Positions 44,826 through 52,389 of a stretch of DNA of 64,000 bases are shown here, in pieces (positions within the stretch are counted from its first letter, which is position 1; each line of letters opens with the position of its first letter). The notes below the pieces were generated by a model, which saw only the letters and a program-made list of their open reading frames with translations, was not told the DNA's origin and made no database searches. The DNA is from Saccharothrix espanaensis DSM 44229 (GTDB taxonomy: Bacteria > Actinomycetota > Actinomycetes > Mycobacteriales > Pseudonocardiaceae), in NCBI RefSeq assembly GCF_000328705.1, contig NC_019673.1:1674001-1738000 (forward strand), read 5' to 3'. The position numbers and the translations under genes were made by a program.

Positions 44826-45583
44826 GCAGGGGACTGGTCGGCTACGGCCGGCTGATCGACGTGGTGGCGGCGGAGGCCGAGTTGCTGGCGGCGTCGGCGC
44901 AGGGGCAGCGACCGGAGCGCCAGGTGGCCGCGTGCCCGGGGTTGAACCTGGGCGAGACCACGCGGCACGTCGGCAGCATGTTCCGGATGGTCGCGGCGTG
45001 GGTCCGCGAAGGGCGGCAACCCGTTGCCTGGCAACAGGACCCGGCGCCGGGCCAGACGCTGTCGGACTACCTGAGGGACGGCGTCGGGCCGTTGGTGGAC
45101 GCGTTGTCCGAACGCGCCGCCGACGACCCGTGCGAGACGTGGTGGCCCGCCGAGCGCACCTGCGGGTTCTGGGCGCGGCGGCTCGCGCACGAGGCGACCG
45201 TGCACCGGCTGGACGTCCAGTCGGCGGCCGGCCTGCCGCTGGACCCGGTGCCCGACGACGTCGCCGAGGACGGCGCGGACGAGGTGCTGTCGCTGTGGCT
45301 GGGCCACCGCCTGGACGTGCTGGGCGTGCGCGGCACCCGGGAGAGCACGGTCGCGATCCGCACCGGCCGCCGGGTGTGGATCGCCCGCACCGGGCCGGAG
45401 CCCGCGACCGCGTGGCAGGCCTCGCCGGAGGAGGCGGAATCGGCCGACGCGGACGTCACCGGCCCGCCCGCGCTGGTCTACCGCTGGCTGTGGGGCCGCA
45501 TCCCGGACCGCGACGTGGAGACCACCGGCGACCACGACGCGATCGCGCAGCTCTGGGCGTTGCTGCGGTTGGCGACCAAGTGA
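44822..45583 (+). CDS. maleylpyruvate isomerase-family (mycothiol-dependent type) enzyme
   Basis: The 253-residue protein has an N-terminal DinB-like four-helix domain with metal-ligand histidines in ETTRHVGSMFRMV and LAHEATVHRLDVQ, and a C-terminal MDMPI domain. Family members use mycothiol in isomerase or S-transfer reactions, or act as unknown thiol enzymes. GTG 44822 overlaps the HEPN stop (GTGA). Its own stop abuts the stop of the convergent PhoD gene with no base between them. Confidence 0.85.
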   Translation: MSRGLVGYGRLIDVVAAEAELLAASAQGQRPERQVAACPGLNLGETTRHVGSMFRMVAAWVREGRQPVAWQQDPAPGQTLSDYLRDGVGPLVDALSERAADDPCETWWPAERTCGFWARRLAHEATVHRLDVQSAAGLPLDPVPDDVAEDGADEVLSLWLGHRLDVLGVRGTRESTVAIRTGRRVWIARTGPEPATAWQASPEEAESADADVTGPPALVYRWLWGRIPDRDVETTGDHDAIAQLWALLRLATK

Positions 45584-47161
45584 CTAGAGGGTGAGGTTCG
45601 CGGTCTCCACCAGGCCGTCGTCGGTGGCGGTCTCCAGGCGGTAGCGGGCGTTGCGGCCGATGATCTCCAGGACCGCCACCGAGTTGCCGAAGTGCGGTCC
45701 GCTGACCCGCTGCCACGAGACCGGGTCGGGCGACACGCCCGCCCGGTCCGCCCAGAACCGCAGCACCCGCGCCAGCGGCTTCGACCACGACAGCCGGAAC
45801 ACCACGCGGAAGATCTTCGGCGGGTCGTTGTGCACCGGCGAGCAGACCAGTTGCAGCACCTGGGACTTCGTCGGCTCGGCGAACTCGGCGCGCGCCGCGT
45901 AGCTGTGGTGGACGTCGCCGGAGAGCACGCAGATGGTGCCCGGCGCGTCCGCCGCGCCGCCCAGCCGGTGCAGCAGCCGCGCGAGCCGCTCGAACGACGC
46001 CCGGAACGCCGGCCAGTGCTCCAGGTCGCCCACCTGGCGGATCTTCTCGCCGAGCCGGCCACGCCAACCGGGACGGGCCGCCTGGCGTTCGTTGAGGGAC
46101 TGGAAGTGGCTCAGCGCGTGCGGCATCAGCCACGGCAGCGACGAGCCGATCAGCAGGTGGTCGACGTCACCCTCGGCGTTGCGCTCGATCCAGTCGAACT
46201 CCTCGTCGCCCACCATCAGCCGCTCCGGTCCGTCCAGGATCCGGCCGCTGCGGGTGTCGATGACCAGCAACCGCACCCGGCCGAAGTCCCGCCGGTAGCT
46301 CCAGCGGGTCGACTTGCGGCCCTCCGCCTCGCGGTCGGCCTGCTCGGCGAAGTCCTCCAGCAGCTGCCGCACGTCCTCGCCGCCGGCCTCCCGCACGGCC
46401 GTGAACAGCTCGCTGTCGGCGAGTTCGGCGGGCCCCAGGTTGCCGATGTGCTGGTACACCCAGTACGAGGCCAGCCCGGCCCGGATCCGCTCCCGCCACC
46501 AGGGCTTGTCCGCCATCTCCGCGCGCCACGTCCCGGAGGTGTTCCAGTCGTCCCGGATGTCGTGGTCGTCGAAGATCATCGAGGTCGGCAGCACCGACAT
46601 CAGCCAGCGGATCTCCGGGTCGGCCCACGACTCGTGGTAGAGCTCGGCGTACTCGCGGAACGACACCACCTCGCCCTCCGGCTCGGGCCGCCGCCGCGCC
46701 AGCCATTCCCGGACCTGCGGCGTCGGCTCGTCCGCGTACACCTGGTCGCCCAGCAGCAGCAGCGCCCCCGGCCAGCGGTCCTCGGGCCAGTCCTTCATCC
46801 GGGTGGCGAACGCGTCCAGCGCGTCCGGCCCCAGCCGGTCGGTCTCGGCGCCGCCCTTGGCCGCGCGGCACGACCCGAACACGATCCGCCGCACGCCCCC
46901 GGTGCGGATCCTCGGCGCGGGGAAGGCGTAGTCCGGCTCCGGCCAGACCACCCGGTCGTCCAGCCGCACGTCGTAGGGCGTGGACGTGCCGGGCGTGAGC
47001 CCTTCCACGACGACCAGCGCGAAGTGCTGTTCCGCCACCCGGAACGTCGCCGCGCGGTGCCCCGCCACGGTGACCTCGCAGGCCGCGTCGGTCTCCACCC
47101 AGATCGTGGCCGACGTCTCGTCGACGTGCCGCAGCACCGGACCGAGCACCAATTGCGCCAT
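45584..47161 (-). CDS. PhoD-like alkaline phosphatase family protein
   Basis: The 525-residue protein has an N-terminal Fn3-like domain (about 1-90) and a PhoD metallophosphatase domain: FGSCRAAKG, LLLGDQVYADE, MIFDDHDIRDDWN, LLIGSSLPW and LSGDVHHSY supply the metal ligands. No signal peptide is visible, unlike secreted PhoD enzymes, so it may be intracellular. A -10 (TAACGT) 8 bases before ATG 47161 overlaps the divergent VOC promoter. Confidence 0.88.
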   Translation of the reverse strand: MAQLVLGPVLRHVDETSATIWVETDAACEVTVAGHRAATFRVAEQHFALVVVEGLTPGTSTPYDVRLDDRVVWPEPDYAFPAPRIRTGGVRRIVFGSCRAAKGGAETDRLGPDALDAFATRMKDWPEDRWPGALLLLGDQVYADEPTPQVREWLARRRPEPEGEVVSFREYAELYHESWADPEIRWLMSVLPTSMIFDDHDIRDDWNTSGTWRAEMADKPWWRERIRAGLASYWVYQHIGNLGPAELADSELFTAVREAGGEDVRQLLEDFAEQADREAEGRKSTRWSYRRDFGRVRLLVIDTRSGRILDGPERLMVGDEEFDWIERNAEGDVDHLLIGSSLPWLMPHALSHFQSLNERQAARPGWRGRLGEKIRQVGDLEHWPAFRASFERLARLLHRLGGAADAPGTICVLSGDVHHSYAARAEFAEPTKSQVLQLVCSPVHNDPPKIFRVVFRLSWSKPLARVLRFWADRAGVSPDPVSWQRVSGPHFGNSVAVLEIIGRNARYRLETATDDGLVETANLTL

Positions 47162-47169
47162 GGGCGCAG

Positions 47170-47179
47170 ACGTTACCTT
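47170..47179. promoter_or_regulatory. overlapping divergent -10 hexamers (ACGTTACCTT)
   Basis: Plus strand TACCTT (47174-47179) ends 6 bases before ATG 47186; minus strand TAACGT (47175-47170) ends 8 bases before ATG 47161. The hexamers share a TA step, and the two start codons are only 24 bases apart, so neither gene can have a conventional leader. Confidence 0.55.
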
Positions 47180-47185
47180 CGGACC

Positions 47186-47896
47186 ATGACAACGAGGTTG
47201 ACCGATGTCGTGGTGGACTCCGCCGACCCGGCCGAGTCGGCGGAGTTCTGGTCGGGGTTGCTGGAGCGCCCGGTGGTCGACCGGACCGCCGACGCGGTGG
47301 TGGTGGCGCTGGACGGGTCGGCGAACCTGGTGTTCGTGCCCGTCGCGGAGCCGAAGGTCGTGCCGAACCGGCTGCACCTGGACCTGGTGACGACGTCGCC
47401 GCAGCACCGGGAGCGGCTGCCGGCGCGGGCCCGTGAGCGGGGCGCGGTGCCGGTGGACATCGGGCAGGGGGCTGTGCCGTGGGAGGTGTTGGCGGACCCG
47501 GCGGGCAACGAGTTCTGCGTGCTGGAACCCCGGGACGAGTACCTCGGGATCGGGCCGGTCGCGGCGGTGGTGGTCAACGCGGCGGACCCCGTCGCGCTGG
47601 CCGGGTTCTGGTCGCACGCCACCGGGCTGCCGGTGACGCGGCAGGGCCCTGGGTTCGCGTCGCTGCGCCGGGAGGACGGGTTCTGGCTGGAGTTCGTCCA
47701 GGTCACCGAGCCGAAGGTCGTCAAGAACCGGCTGCACCTCGACGTCGCGCCGCCGCCGGACGGGGACCTGGTGCTGGAGGTGGCGCGGCTGGAGGCGTGC
47801 GGCGCGGTGCGGGCGGACGTCGGCCAGTCCGTCGTGCCGTGGGTGGTGCTGGCCGACCCGGAGGGCAACGAGTTCTGCGTCCTCACACCCCGTTGA
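47186..47896 (+). CDS. tandem VOC (glyoxalase/bleomycin-resistance fold) protein
   Basis: The 236-residue protein consists of two VOC modules (about 1-117 and 123-236) that end in near-identical segments (GNEFCVLEP and GNEFCVLTP) and both contain AEFW/AGFWS and NRLHLD motifs. Metal ligands are possible (His in LHLD, Glu in NEFCV). Members include thiol transferases, dioxygenases and drug-binding proteins; no substrate can be named. Confidence 0.85.
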   Translation: MTTRLTDVVVDSADPAESAEFWSGLLERPVVDRTADAVVVALDGSANLVFVPVAEPKVVPNRLHLDLVTTSPQHRERLPARARERGAVPVDIGQGAVPWEVLADPAGNEFCVLEPRDEYLGIGPVAAVVVNAADPVALAGFWSHATGLPVTRQGPGFASLRREDGFWLEFVQVTEPKVVKNRLHLDVAPPPDGDLVLEVARLEACGAVRADVGQSVVPWVVLADPEGNEFCVLTPR

Positions 47897-47990
47897 CCCG
47901 GCCCCGGAGTGTCCGGTCGCGGCGACTCGACCCCGAGGTTACCTTCGGTGCTCAGCCAAATGCTGAGAGTCACATCCTTGGGAGGAAACC

Positions 47991-48458
47991 GTGTCCGGAC
48001 CGACTCGTCTCCGCACCGCCGCCCTGGCGCTGACCGCCCTCGTCGCCGCCACCCTCGCGACCACCGGCCTCACGGCCACCACCGGCCGAGCCGCCGCCGA
48101 AGGGGCGTCCACGCCCGACCAGGCGCAGGCCGCGACCCGGTGCGGCGAGCGGGACTTCTGCCTGTACGCACGCCCCCACCAGACCGGGAAGATCCTGTTC
48201 AAACGCACGGTGACCGTCGACGAGGAAACGGGCACGGTCGACACCGTCAACGAGGACCTCATCGCCGAGTCCATCCGACCCCGCTCCGCGAAGCTGCCCG
48301 GACTGCCCGAGGGGCTGTCCTGCATCGCCGACCTCTTCGACAAGCCCCACTACGACGGCGACAACCAGACCGTGGAGTACGGCTACCCGCTCCACGTCAT
48401 CTCGCTGGCCGAGTTGAACGGGCAGCCCGTCAGGTCCATCAACACCGACTGCGGCTGA
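47991..48458 (+). CDS. secreted peptidase-inhibitor-I36-like protein
   Basis: A 155-residue exported protein with a long signal peptide (about 1-35) and a small beta-crystallin-like domain with four cysteines (RCGERDFCLYA, LSCIAD, NTDCG), as in the Streptomyces metalloproteinase inhibitor family. It may inhibit a protease or be a structural secreted protein. GGAGG precedes GTG 47991 by a good spacing, and a short hairpin (CTCAGC/GCTGAG) lies in the leader. Confidence 0.65.
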   Translation: MSGPTRLRTAALALTALVAATLATTGLTATTGRAAAEGASTPDQAQAATRCGERDFCLYARPHQTGKILFKRTVTVDEETGTVDTVNEDLIAESIRPRSAKLPGLPEGLSCIADLFDKPHYDGDNQTVEYGYPLHVISLAELNGQPVRSINTDCG

Positions 48459-48491
48459 CCGGCAACACCGACCGCCGCTGACCGGAGCCGC

Positions 48492-48525
48492 GGGGGCCGC
48501 TCGGCACGATCGCCGAGCGGCCCCC
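48492..48525. terminator. bidirectional 14-bp hairpin terminator
   Basis: GGGGGCCGCTCGGC and its perfect complement enclose ACGATC, between convergent genes for two secreted proteins. Confidence 0.85.
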
Positions 48526-48546
48526 TGCTGCCCGTGGTCGAGCGGC

Positions 48547-49032
48547 TCACACGACCTCGGCGTGCACCTCCCGGTTGATGTGGCTCGCCTGCCCGGTGTA
48601 GTTCGCGTTGCGCCGGTCACCGTCGGAGAACAACAGCACCGTGTAGAACGCGAGGTTCCAGTGGTCGTTCCCGTCGGGGGACACCCGCACGGTCACCTGG
48701 CCGTTGCGCATGGACTCCCACGTCGCGCCGGCCAGGAGCGTCAGCGTGAACGGGCCGTCGACGTCGCCGTCGGGGAACTGGTCCGGGCAGAAGTCCTGGT
48801 CCAGGTGCCCGATCTGGCGCCCGGTGTTGTCCGTGACGTTCACGTCCAGGCACGTGTCGTGGTCCTTGTCGTCGTCCAACGTGTGGAACGTGATCCGCAC
48901 CTTCGTGAGGGCCGCGTCCTGCCCGGAGACCTTCGCCTCGCCGACCCCCGCCGACGCGATCCCGCCGCCGGACACCGTCAGCCCCAGCGCCAGGAGACTC
49001 CCCAACACCGGCTTCCACAGTTTCCTGCCCAC
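48547..49032 (-). CDS. secreted protein of unknown family
   Basis: A 161-residue exported protein: signal peptide (about 1-28, ending GGGIASAG), then a beta-rich domain with VRITFHTLDDDKDHDTCLDVNV, an IGHLDQDFCPDQFPDGD loop and VTVRVSPDGNDHWNLAFYTV. Two cysteines could form one disulfide. The Asp-rich loops suggest calcium binding, which is speculative. AGGGGG six bases before GTG 49032 supports the start. Confidence 0.65.
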   Translation of the reverse strand: MGRKLWKPVLGSLLALGLTVSGGGIASAGVGEAKVSGQDAALTKVRITFHTLDDDKDHDTCLDVNVTDNTGRQIGHLDQDFCPDQFPDGDVDGPFTLTLLAGATWESMRNGQVTVRVSPDGNDHWNLAFYTVLLFSDGDRRNANYTGQASHINREVHAEVV

Positions 49033-49181
49033 CTCGTACCCCCTGATGAACGTCCAGTACCAGCACGGGCGACGGGCGCGGACCTCCGGATCGACTCCCC
49101 TGACCCGGCCGCTCCCGTCACCCGTCCACGATCGCGAGCGGCGAGCCCACCCGACATCCCCGGATTTGGGGATGGCCCCCA

Positions 49182-49234
49182 CCGGTCGGTCCTGCTCGGC
49201 CGGTCGGTCTTGCTCAGCTGTCGGTCCTGCTCAG
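49182..49234. repeat. three tandem 17-18 bp repeats at the luxR 3' end
   Basis: Units 49182-49199, 49200-49217 and 49218-49234 follow CCGGTCGGTCCTGCTCGG with one to three changes each. The stop codon of the LuxR gene (49233-49231) lies inside the third unit, so copy-number change would alter sequence just beyond the gene. Confidence 0.7.
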
Positions 49235-50292
49235 CCGGACAGCGCGGTGACGAGTTCGTGGCGGCCGTCGGCGTCGGTCTTGCGGAAGATCGACTTGAAG
49301 TGGTCGTTGACGGTGTGCACCGAGACGTCGAGGCGGCGGGCGATCTGCTTGGGCACCGCCCCGTCGAGGAGTTCGGTGACGACCTGGCGTTCCCGGGCGG
49401 TCAGGCCGTACCAGTCGGAGAAGACCGGGAGCAGGCGCGTGCCGGAGGCCGCTTGGAGGACCACCGCGACGTCGCCCGAGCCCTCCGGCCCGATGGGCTG
49501 CGCGTGGAAGGCGACCCACCGGCCGAAGGTGGCGGCGGGCCCGTGCACCAGGGCGGCCGGCGTGCGGGGGTCGCGGGCGTGCCGGCGCGCCTGGGCCGCG
49601 AGCGCGGCGAAGAAGACCTCCGCGACCCACTTCTGCCGGTGCCCGTCACCGCGCGGCTGCCACCGGCGGGCGTCGGGCGTGGCCGCGCGCACCTTGTCGT
49701 CGGGGCCGACCAGGACCACAGCCGGTGGCTGCGCCGGTCCGGGCGAGGTCAGCGGGCCGCCGGTGACGTAGCGGCGCAGCGCGGCGATCAACGCCGGCCC
49801 CACGTCCGCCGCCCGGCGCACGTCGTCGGCGTCGAACGCCCTGCTGCCCCGTACCCGCAGCAGGCTCAGCGCTCCCCACACGCCGTGCGCGTCGCGCAGG
49901 AGCAGCCGCAACTCGGAGCCGACCCCGTGCTCGGCGAACAGCCGCCGCGCGGACCGGTCGAGTACCGGACCCCCGCCCGCGCCGATCACCCCCGCGCCGA
50001 TCACCCCCACCGGAACCTGCTGCCGCGCCAACACCGCCCAGCGCAACGGATCGTGCCCCTCGACGCAGCGCATCGCCCACGCCCGCGCGAAATCGGCCTC
50101 GTACCCGTGCTGGAACCCGAGGGGCACGGTGCCCTCCGCCGCCGAAGGCGCGGTGCCGTCGAGCCGCACCCCGTCGTGGGCCACCACCGGGGCGACGGCC
50201 CGCGAGACCTCCTCGCCCAACTCCTCCACGCTCACCCGCTGCCCCGCCACCAAGGCCAGTTCACGCAGCAGCCGATCCCCCGACCGAGTCAC
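49231..50292 (-). CDS. LuxR-family transcriptional regulator with N-terminal sensor-like region
   Basis: The 353-residue protein ends in a LuxR helix-turn-helix (LTARERQVVTELLDGAVPKQIARRLDVSVHTVNDHFKSIFRK, about 290-332). The N-terminal about 270 residues contain a GAF/PAS-like region (RLLLRDAHGVWGALSLLR, VVLVGPDDKVRAATPDARRW), so it is not a simple response regulator. Signal and targets are unknown. GTG 50292 begins the conserved part. A small internal GVIGAG repeat occurs near residue 115. Confidence 0.82.
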   Translation of the reverse strand: MTRSGDRLLRELALVAGQRVSVEELGEEVSRAVAPVVAHDGVRLDGTAPSAAEGTVPLGFQHGYEADFARAWAMRCVEGHDPLRWAVLARQQVPVGVIGAGVIGAGGGPVLDRSARRLFAEHGVGSELRLLLRDAHGVWGALSLLRVRGSRAFDADDVRRAADVGPALIAALRRYVTGGPLTSPGPAQPPAVVLVGPDDKVRAATPDARRWQPRGDGHRQKWVAEVFFAALAAQARRHARDPRTPAALVHGPAATFGRWVAFHAQPIGPEGSGDVAVVLQAASGTRLLPVFSDWYGLTARERQVVTELLDGAVPKQIARRLDVSVHTVNDHFKSIFRKTDADGRHELVTALSG

Positions 50293-50428
50293 ATGACCGA
50301 GTCTGGCCCGCTGCCCGCCGCCCACACCAGAAGACCACTCGCTCGGGGTACGACACGCCCTTGCGGCAGCTGGCGGTGACTTGAGGCAGGAGCGGCCGTG
50401 GGGCTGGTGCAGGTGGGCGGAACCGCGC

Positions 50429-50434
50429 TAGGGT
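50429..50434 (+). promoter_or_regulatory. -10 hexamer TAGGGT, GntR gene
   Basis: TAGGGT ends 5 bases before ATG 50440; the AT-rich GTATGCAATATATTAG just after it stands out in this GC-rich region and could be the operator of the regulator itself. Confidence 0.4.
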
Positions 50435-50439
50435 CCGGT

Positions 50440-51078
50440 ATGCAATATATTAGTCGGGCGCTGTACCGGGACCAGGCGTTGAGCGCGATCCGCGCGGCGA
50501 TCCTGGACGGTGACCTCGCGCCCGGCGCGCCCGTCAAGGACGTCGAACTCGCCGAACGGCTCGGCCTGTCGCGGACGCCGGTACGGGAAGCGCTGGCGCG
50601 GCTGACCGACGAAGGCCTGGTCGAGTCGAAGCCGCACAGCTACACGCGCGTCACCCCGCTCGACACCGCGCCGGTCCGCGACGCGCACGCCGTCATCCAG
50701 GCCATGCACGCCCTCGCCGCGCGGCTCGCCGTGCCGAAGATGGGTGCGGCGGACCTCACGGCGATGCGTGCGGCCAACGGCCGGTTCGCGACCGCGCTGG
50801 CCGCCGGTGACGTCGCCGCCGCGCTCGCCGCGGACGACGAGTTCCACGACGTGGCGGTGCGGGGGAGCGGGAACTTCGCCGTCATCGCCACGATCGAGCG
50901 TTACACCCCGCTGGTGCGGCGGCTGGAGCGGCTGCGGTTCGCCGCGCCGCCCGGACGGCACTCGGTGGCGATGCACGACGAGATCATCGCCGCGTGCGCG
51001 GCCGGGGACGCCGAGGGCGCGGCGCGGCTGGTCGAGCGGAACTGGGCGACGCTGGCCGAACTGCTGGAGGAGCACTGA
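50440..51078 (+). CDS. GntR/FadR-family regulator, likely of the ACC deaminase gene
   Basis: The 212-residue protein has an N-terminal GntR winged helix ([46 protein letters not shown]) and a FadR-type all-helical FCD effector domain ([28 protein letters not shown] with metal-ligand histidines). It is followed after 2 bases by the ACC deaminase gene, so it most likely controls that operon in response to the substrate or a product; that target is inference. Confidence 0.88.
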   Translation: MQYISRALYRDQALSAIRAAILDGDLAPGAPVKDVELAERLGLSRTPVREALARLTDEGLVESKPHSYTRVTPLDTAPVRDAHAVIQAMHALAARLAVPKMGAADLTAMRAANGRFATALAAGDVAAALAADDEFHDVAVRGSGNFAVIATIERYTPLVRRLERLRFAAPPGRHSVAMHDEIIAACAAGDAEGAARLVERNWATLAELLEEH

Positions 51079-51080
51079 CC

Positions 51081-52076
51081 ATGGCACTGGGTGATTTCGC
51101 GCGGTATCCGCTGACCTTCGGCCCGTCTCCGGTGCACCCGCTGGAACGCCTCACCCAGCACCTCGGCGGTGCCGCGGTGTGGGCGAAGCGGGAGGACTGC
51201 AACTCCGGGTTGGCCTACGGCGGCAACAAGACCCGCAAGCTGGAGTACCTCGTGGCGGACGCGCTGGCCACCGGCTGCGACACGCTGGTGTCGATCGGCG
51301 GCGTGCAGTCCAACCACACCCGCCAGGTCGCCGCGGCGGCGGCGCGGGCCGGGCTGAAGTGCGTGCTGGTGCAGGAGAGCTGGGTGGACTGGCCGGACGC
51401 GGTGTACGACCGGGTCGGCAACATCCTGCTCAGCCGGCTCATGGGCGCCGACGTCCGGTTGGTGCGGGAGGGCTTCGGCATCGGCGTGAAACCCGCGTGG
51501 GAACAGGCGATCGAGGACGTTCGGGCGGCGGGCGGGACCCCGTACCCGATCCCGGCGGGAGCGTCGGACCACCCGCTGGGCGGCCTGGGTTTCGCGGGCT
51601 GGGCGGCGGAGGTGCGACGGCAGGAAGTCGAGCTGGGCGTGCGGTTCGACACCGTCGTGGTGTGCTCGGTGACCGGCAGCACCCAGGCCGGGATGGTCGC
51701 CGGGTTCGCGGGCGGCGACCGGCGGATCGTCGGCATCGACGCGTCGGCCGAGCCGGACGACACCCGCGCGCAGATCACCCGCATCGCCAAGGCGACCGGG
51801 AAGCTGCTCGACGTCGAGGTGCGGAACGAGGACGTGCTGCTGGACGAACGCTTCCACGAAGGCATCTACGGCGTGCCGGGCGAGTCCACAGTGGAGGCGA
51901 TGAAGCTCGGAGCCCGCCTGGAAGGCATGATCACCGACCCGGTGTACGAGGGGAAGTCGTTGGCGGGCCTGGTGGAACTGGTCTCGACGGGCGAAATCCC
52001 CCGCGACTCCACGGTCCTCTACGCCCACCTGGGCGGCCAACCCGCCCTCAACGCCTACAGCACCCTCTTCCACTGA
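51081..52076 (+). CDS. acdS: 1-aminocyclopropane-1-carboxylate deaminase
   Basis: PLP enzyme that opens ACC, the plant ethylene precursor, to 2-oxobutanoate and ammonia. The 331-residue protein has PLP Lys50 in [35 protein letters not shown], and the C-terminal DPVYEGKS and YAHLGG segments: the Glu after Tyr and the Leu in HLGG separate true ACC deaminases from D-cysteine desulfhydrases. ATG 51081 has AGGAG upstream overlapping the gntR end. Presence suggests contact with plants or use of D-amino acids. Confidence 0.92.
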   Translation: MALGDFARYPLTFGPSPVHPLERLTQHLGGAAVWAKREDCNSGLAYGGNKTRKLEYLVADALATGCDTLVSIGGVQSNHTRQVAAAAARAGLKCVLVQESWVDWPDAVYDRVGNILLSRLMGADVRLVREGFGIGVKPAWEQAIEDVRAAGGTPYPIPAGASDHPLGGLGFAGWAAEVRRQEVELGVRFDTVVVCSVTGSTQAGMVAGFAGGDRRIVGIDASAEPDDTRAQITRIAKATGKLLDVEVRNEDVLLDERFHEGIYGVPGESTVEAMKLGARLEGMITDPVYEGKSLAGLVELVSTGEIPRDSTVLYAHLGGQPALNAYSTLFH

Positions 52077-52389
52077 CCTACGATCCGCCCCTCGCCCCGT
52101 GGCCGCACCGGCACTTGCCCCGCCACCGGCACCCGCCGCCGTGCTGGCGGCCGCACCGGCACGCGCTCGCCCCGCCCCCGGGGCGCCCCGGCACCCGCCG
52201 CCGTGCTCGCGGTCGCATCGGCACCTGAATCCCCGGTACTTGCGGCCGAGCAGTGCCCGAGGTCGCGGTGGTAGCGGCGGACCCGGAATCTGTCGGTCGT
52301 GGGTCGGCCGTGCGGCTGTCGGCGCGGGATCGTGCGGTGCGGGGTGTGCGGTGGTTGGCCGTGCGGTGGTAGCGGCGGGGGTTGTGGGA
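52077..52389. other. low-complexity spacer between acdS and lhr
   Basis: A 313-base spacer between convergent genes with no supported gene. It contains a 37-base direct repeat (separate entry) and a duplicated GCGGTGGTAGCGGCGG (about 52267-52282 and 52362-52377). No clear terminator hairpin is seen. Confidence 0.5.
52126..52224. repeat. two 37-bp direct repeats
   Basis: Copies at 52126-52162 and 52188-52224 both start CCGGCACCCGCCGCCGTGCT and differ at three positions; a partial third copy (GGCCGCACCGGCAC) lies at about 52101-52114. The function is unknown. Confidence 0.65.
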
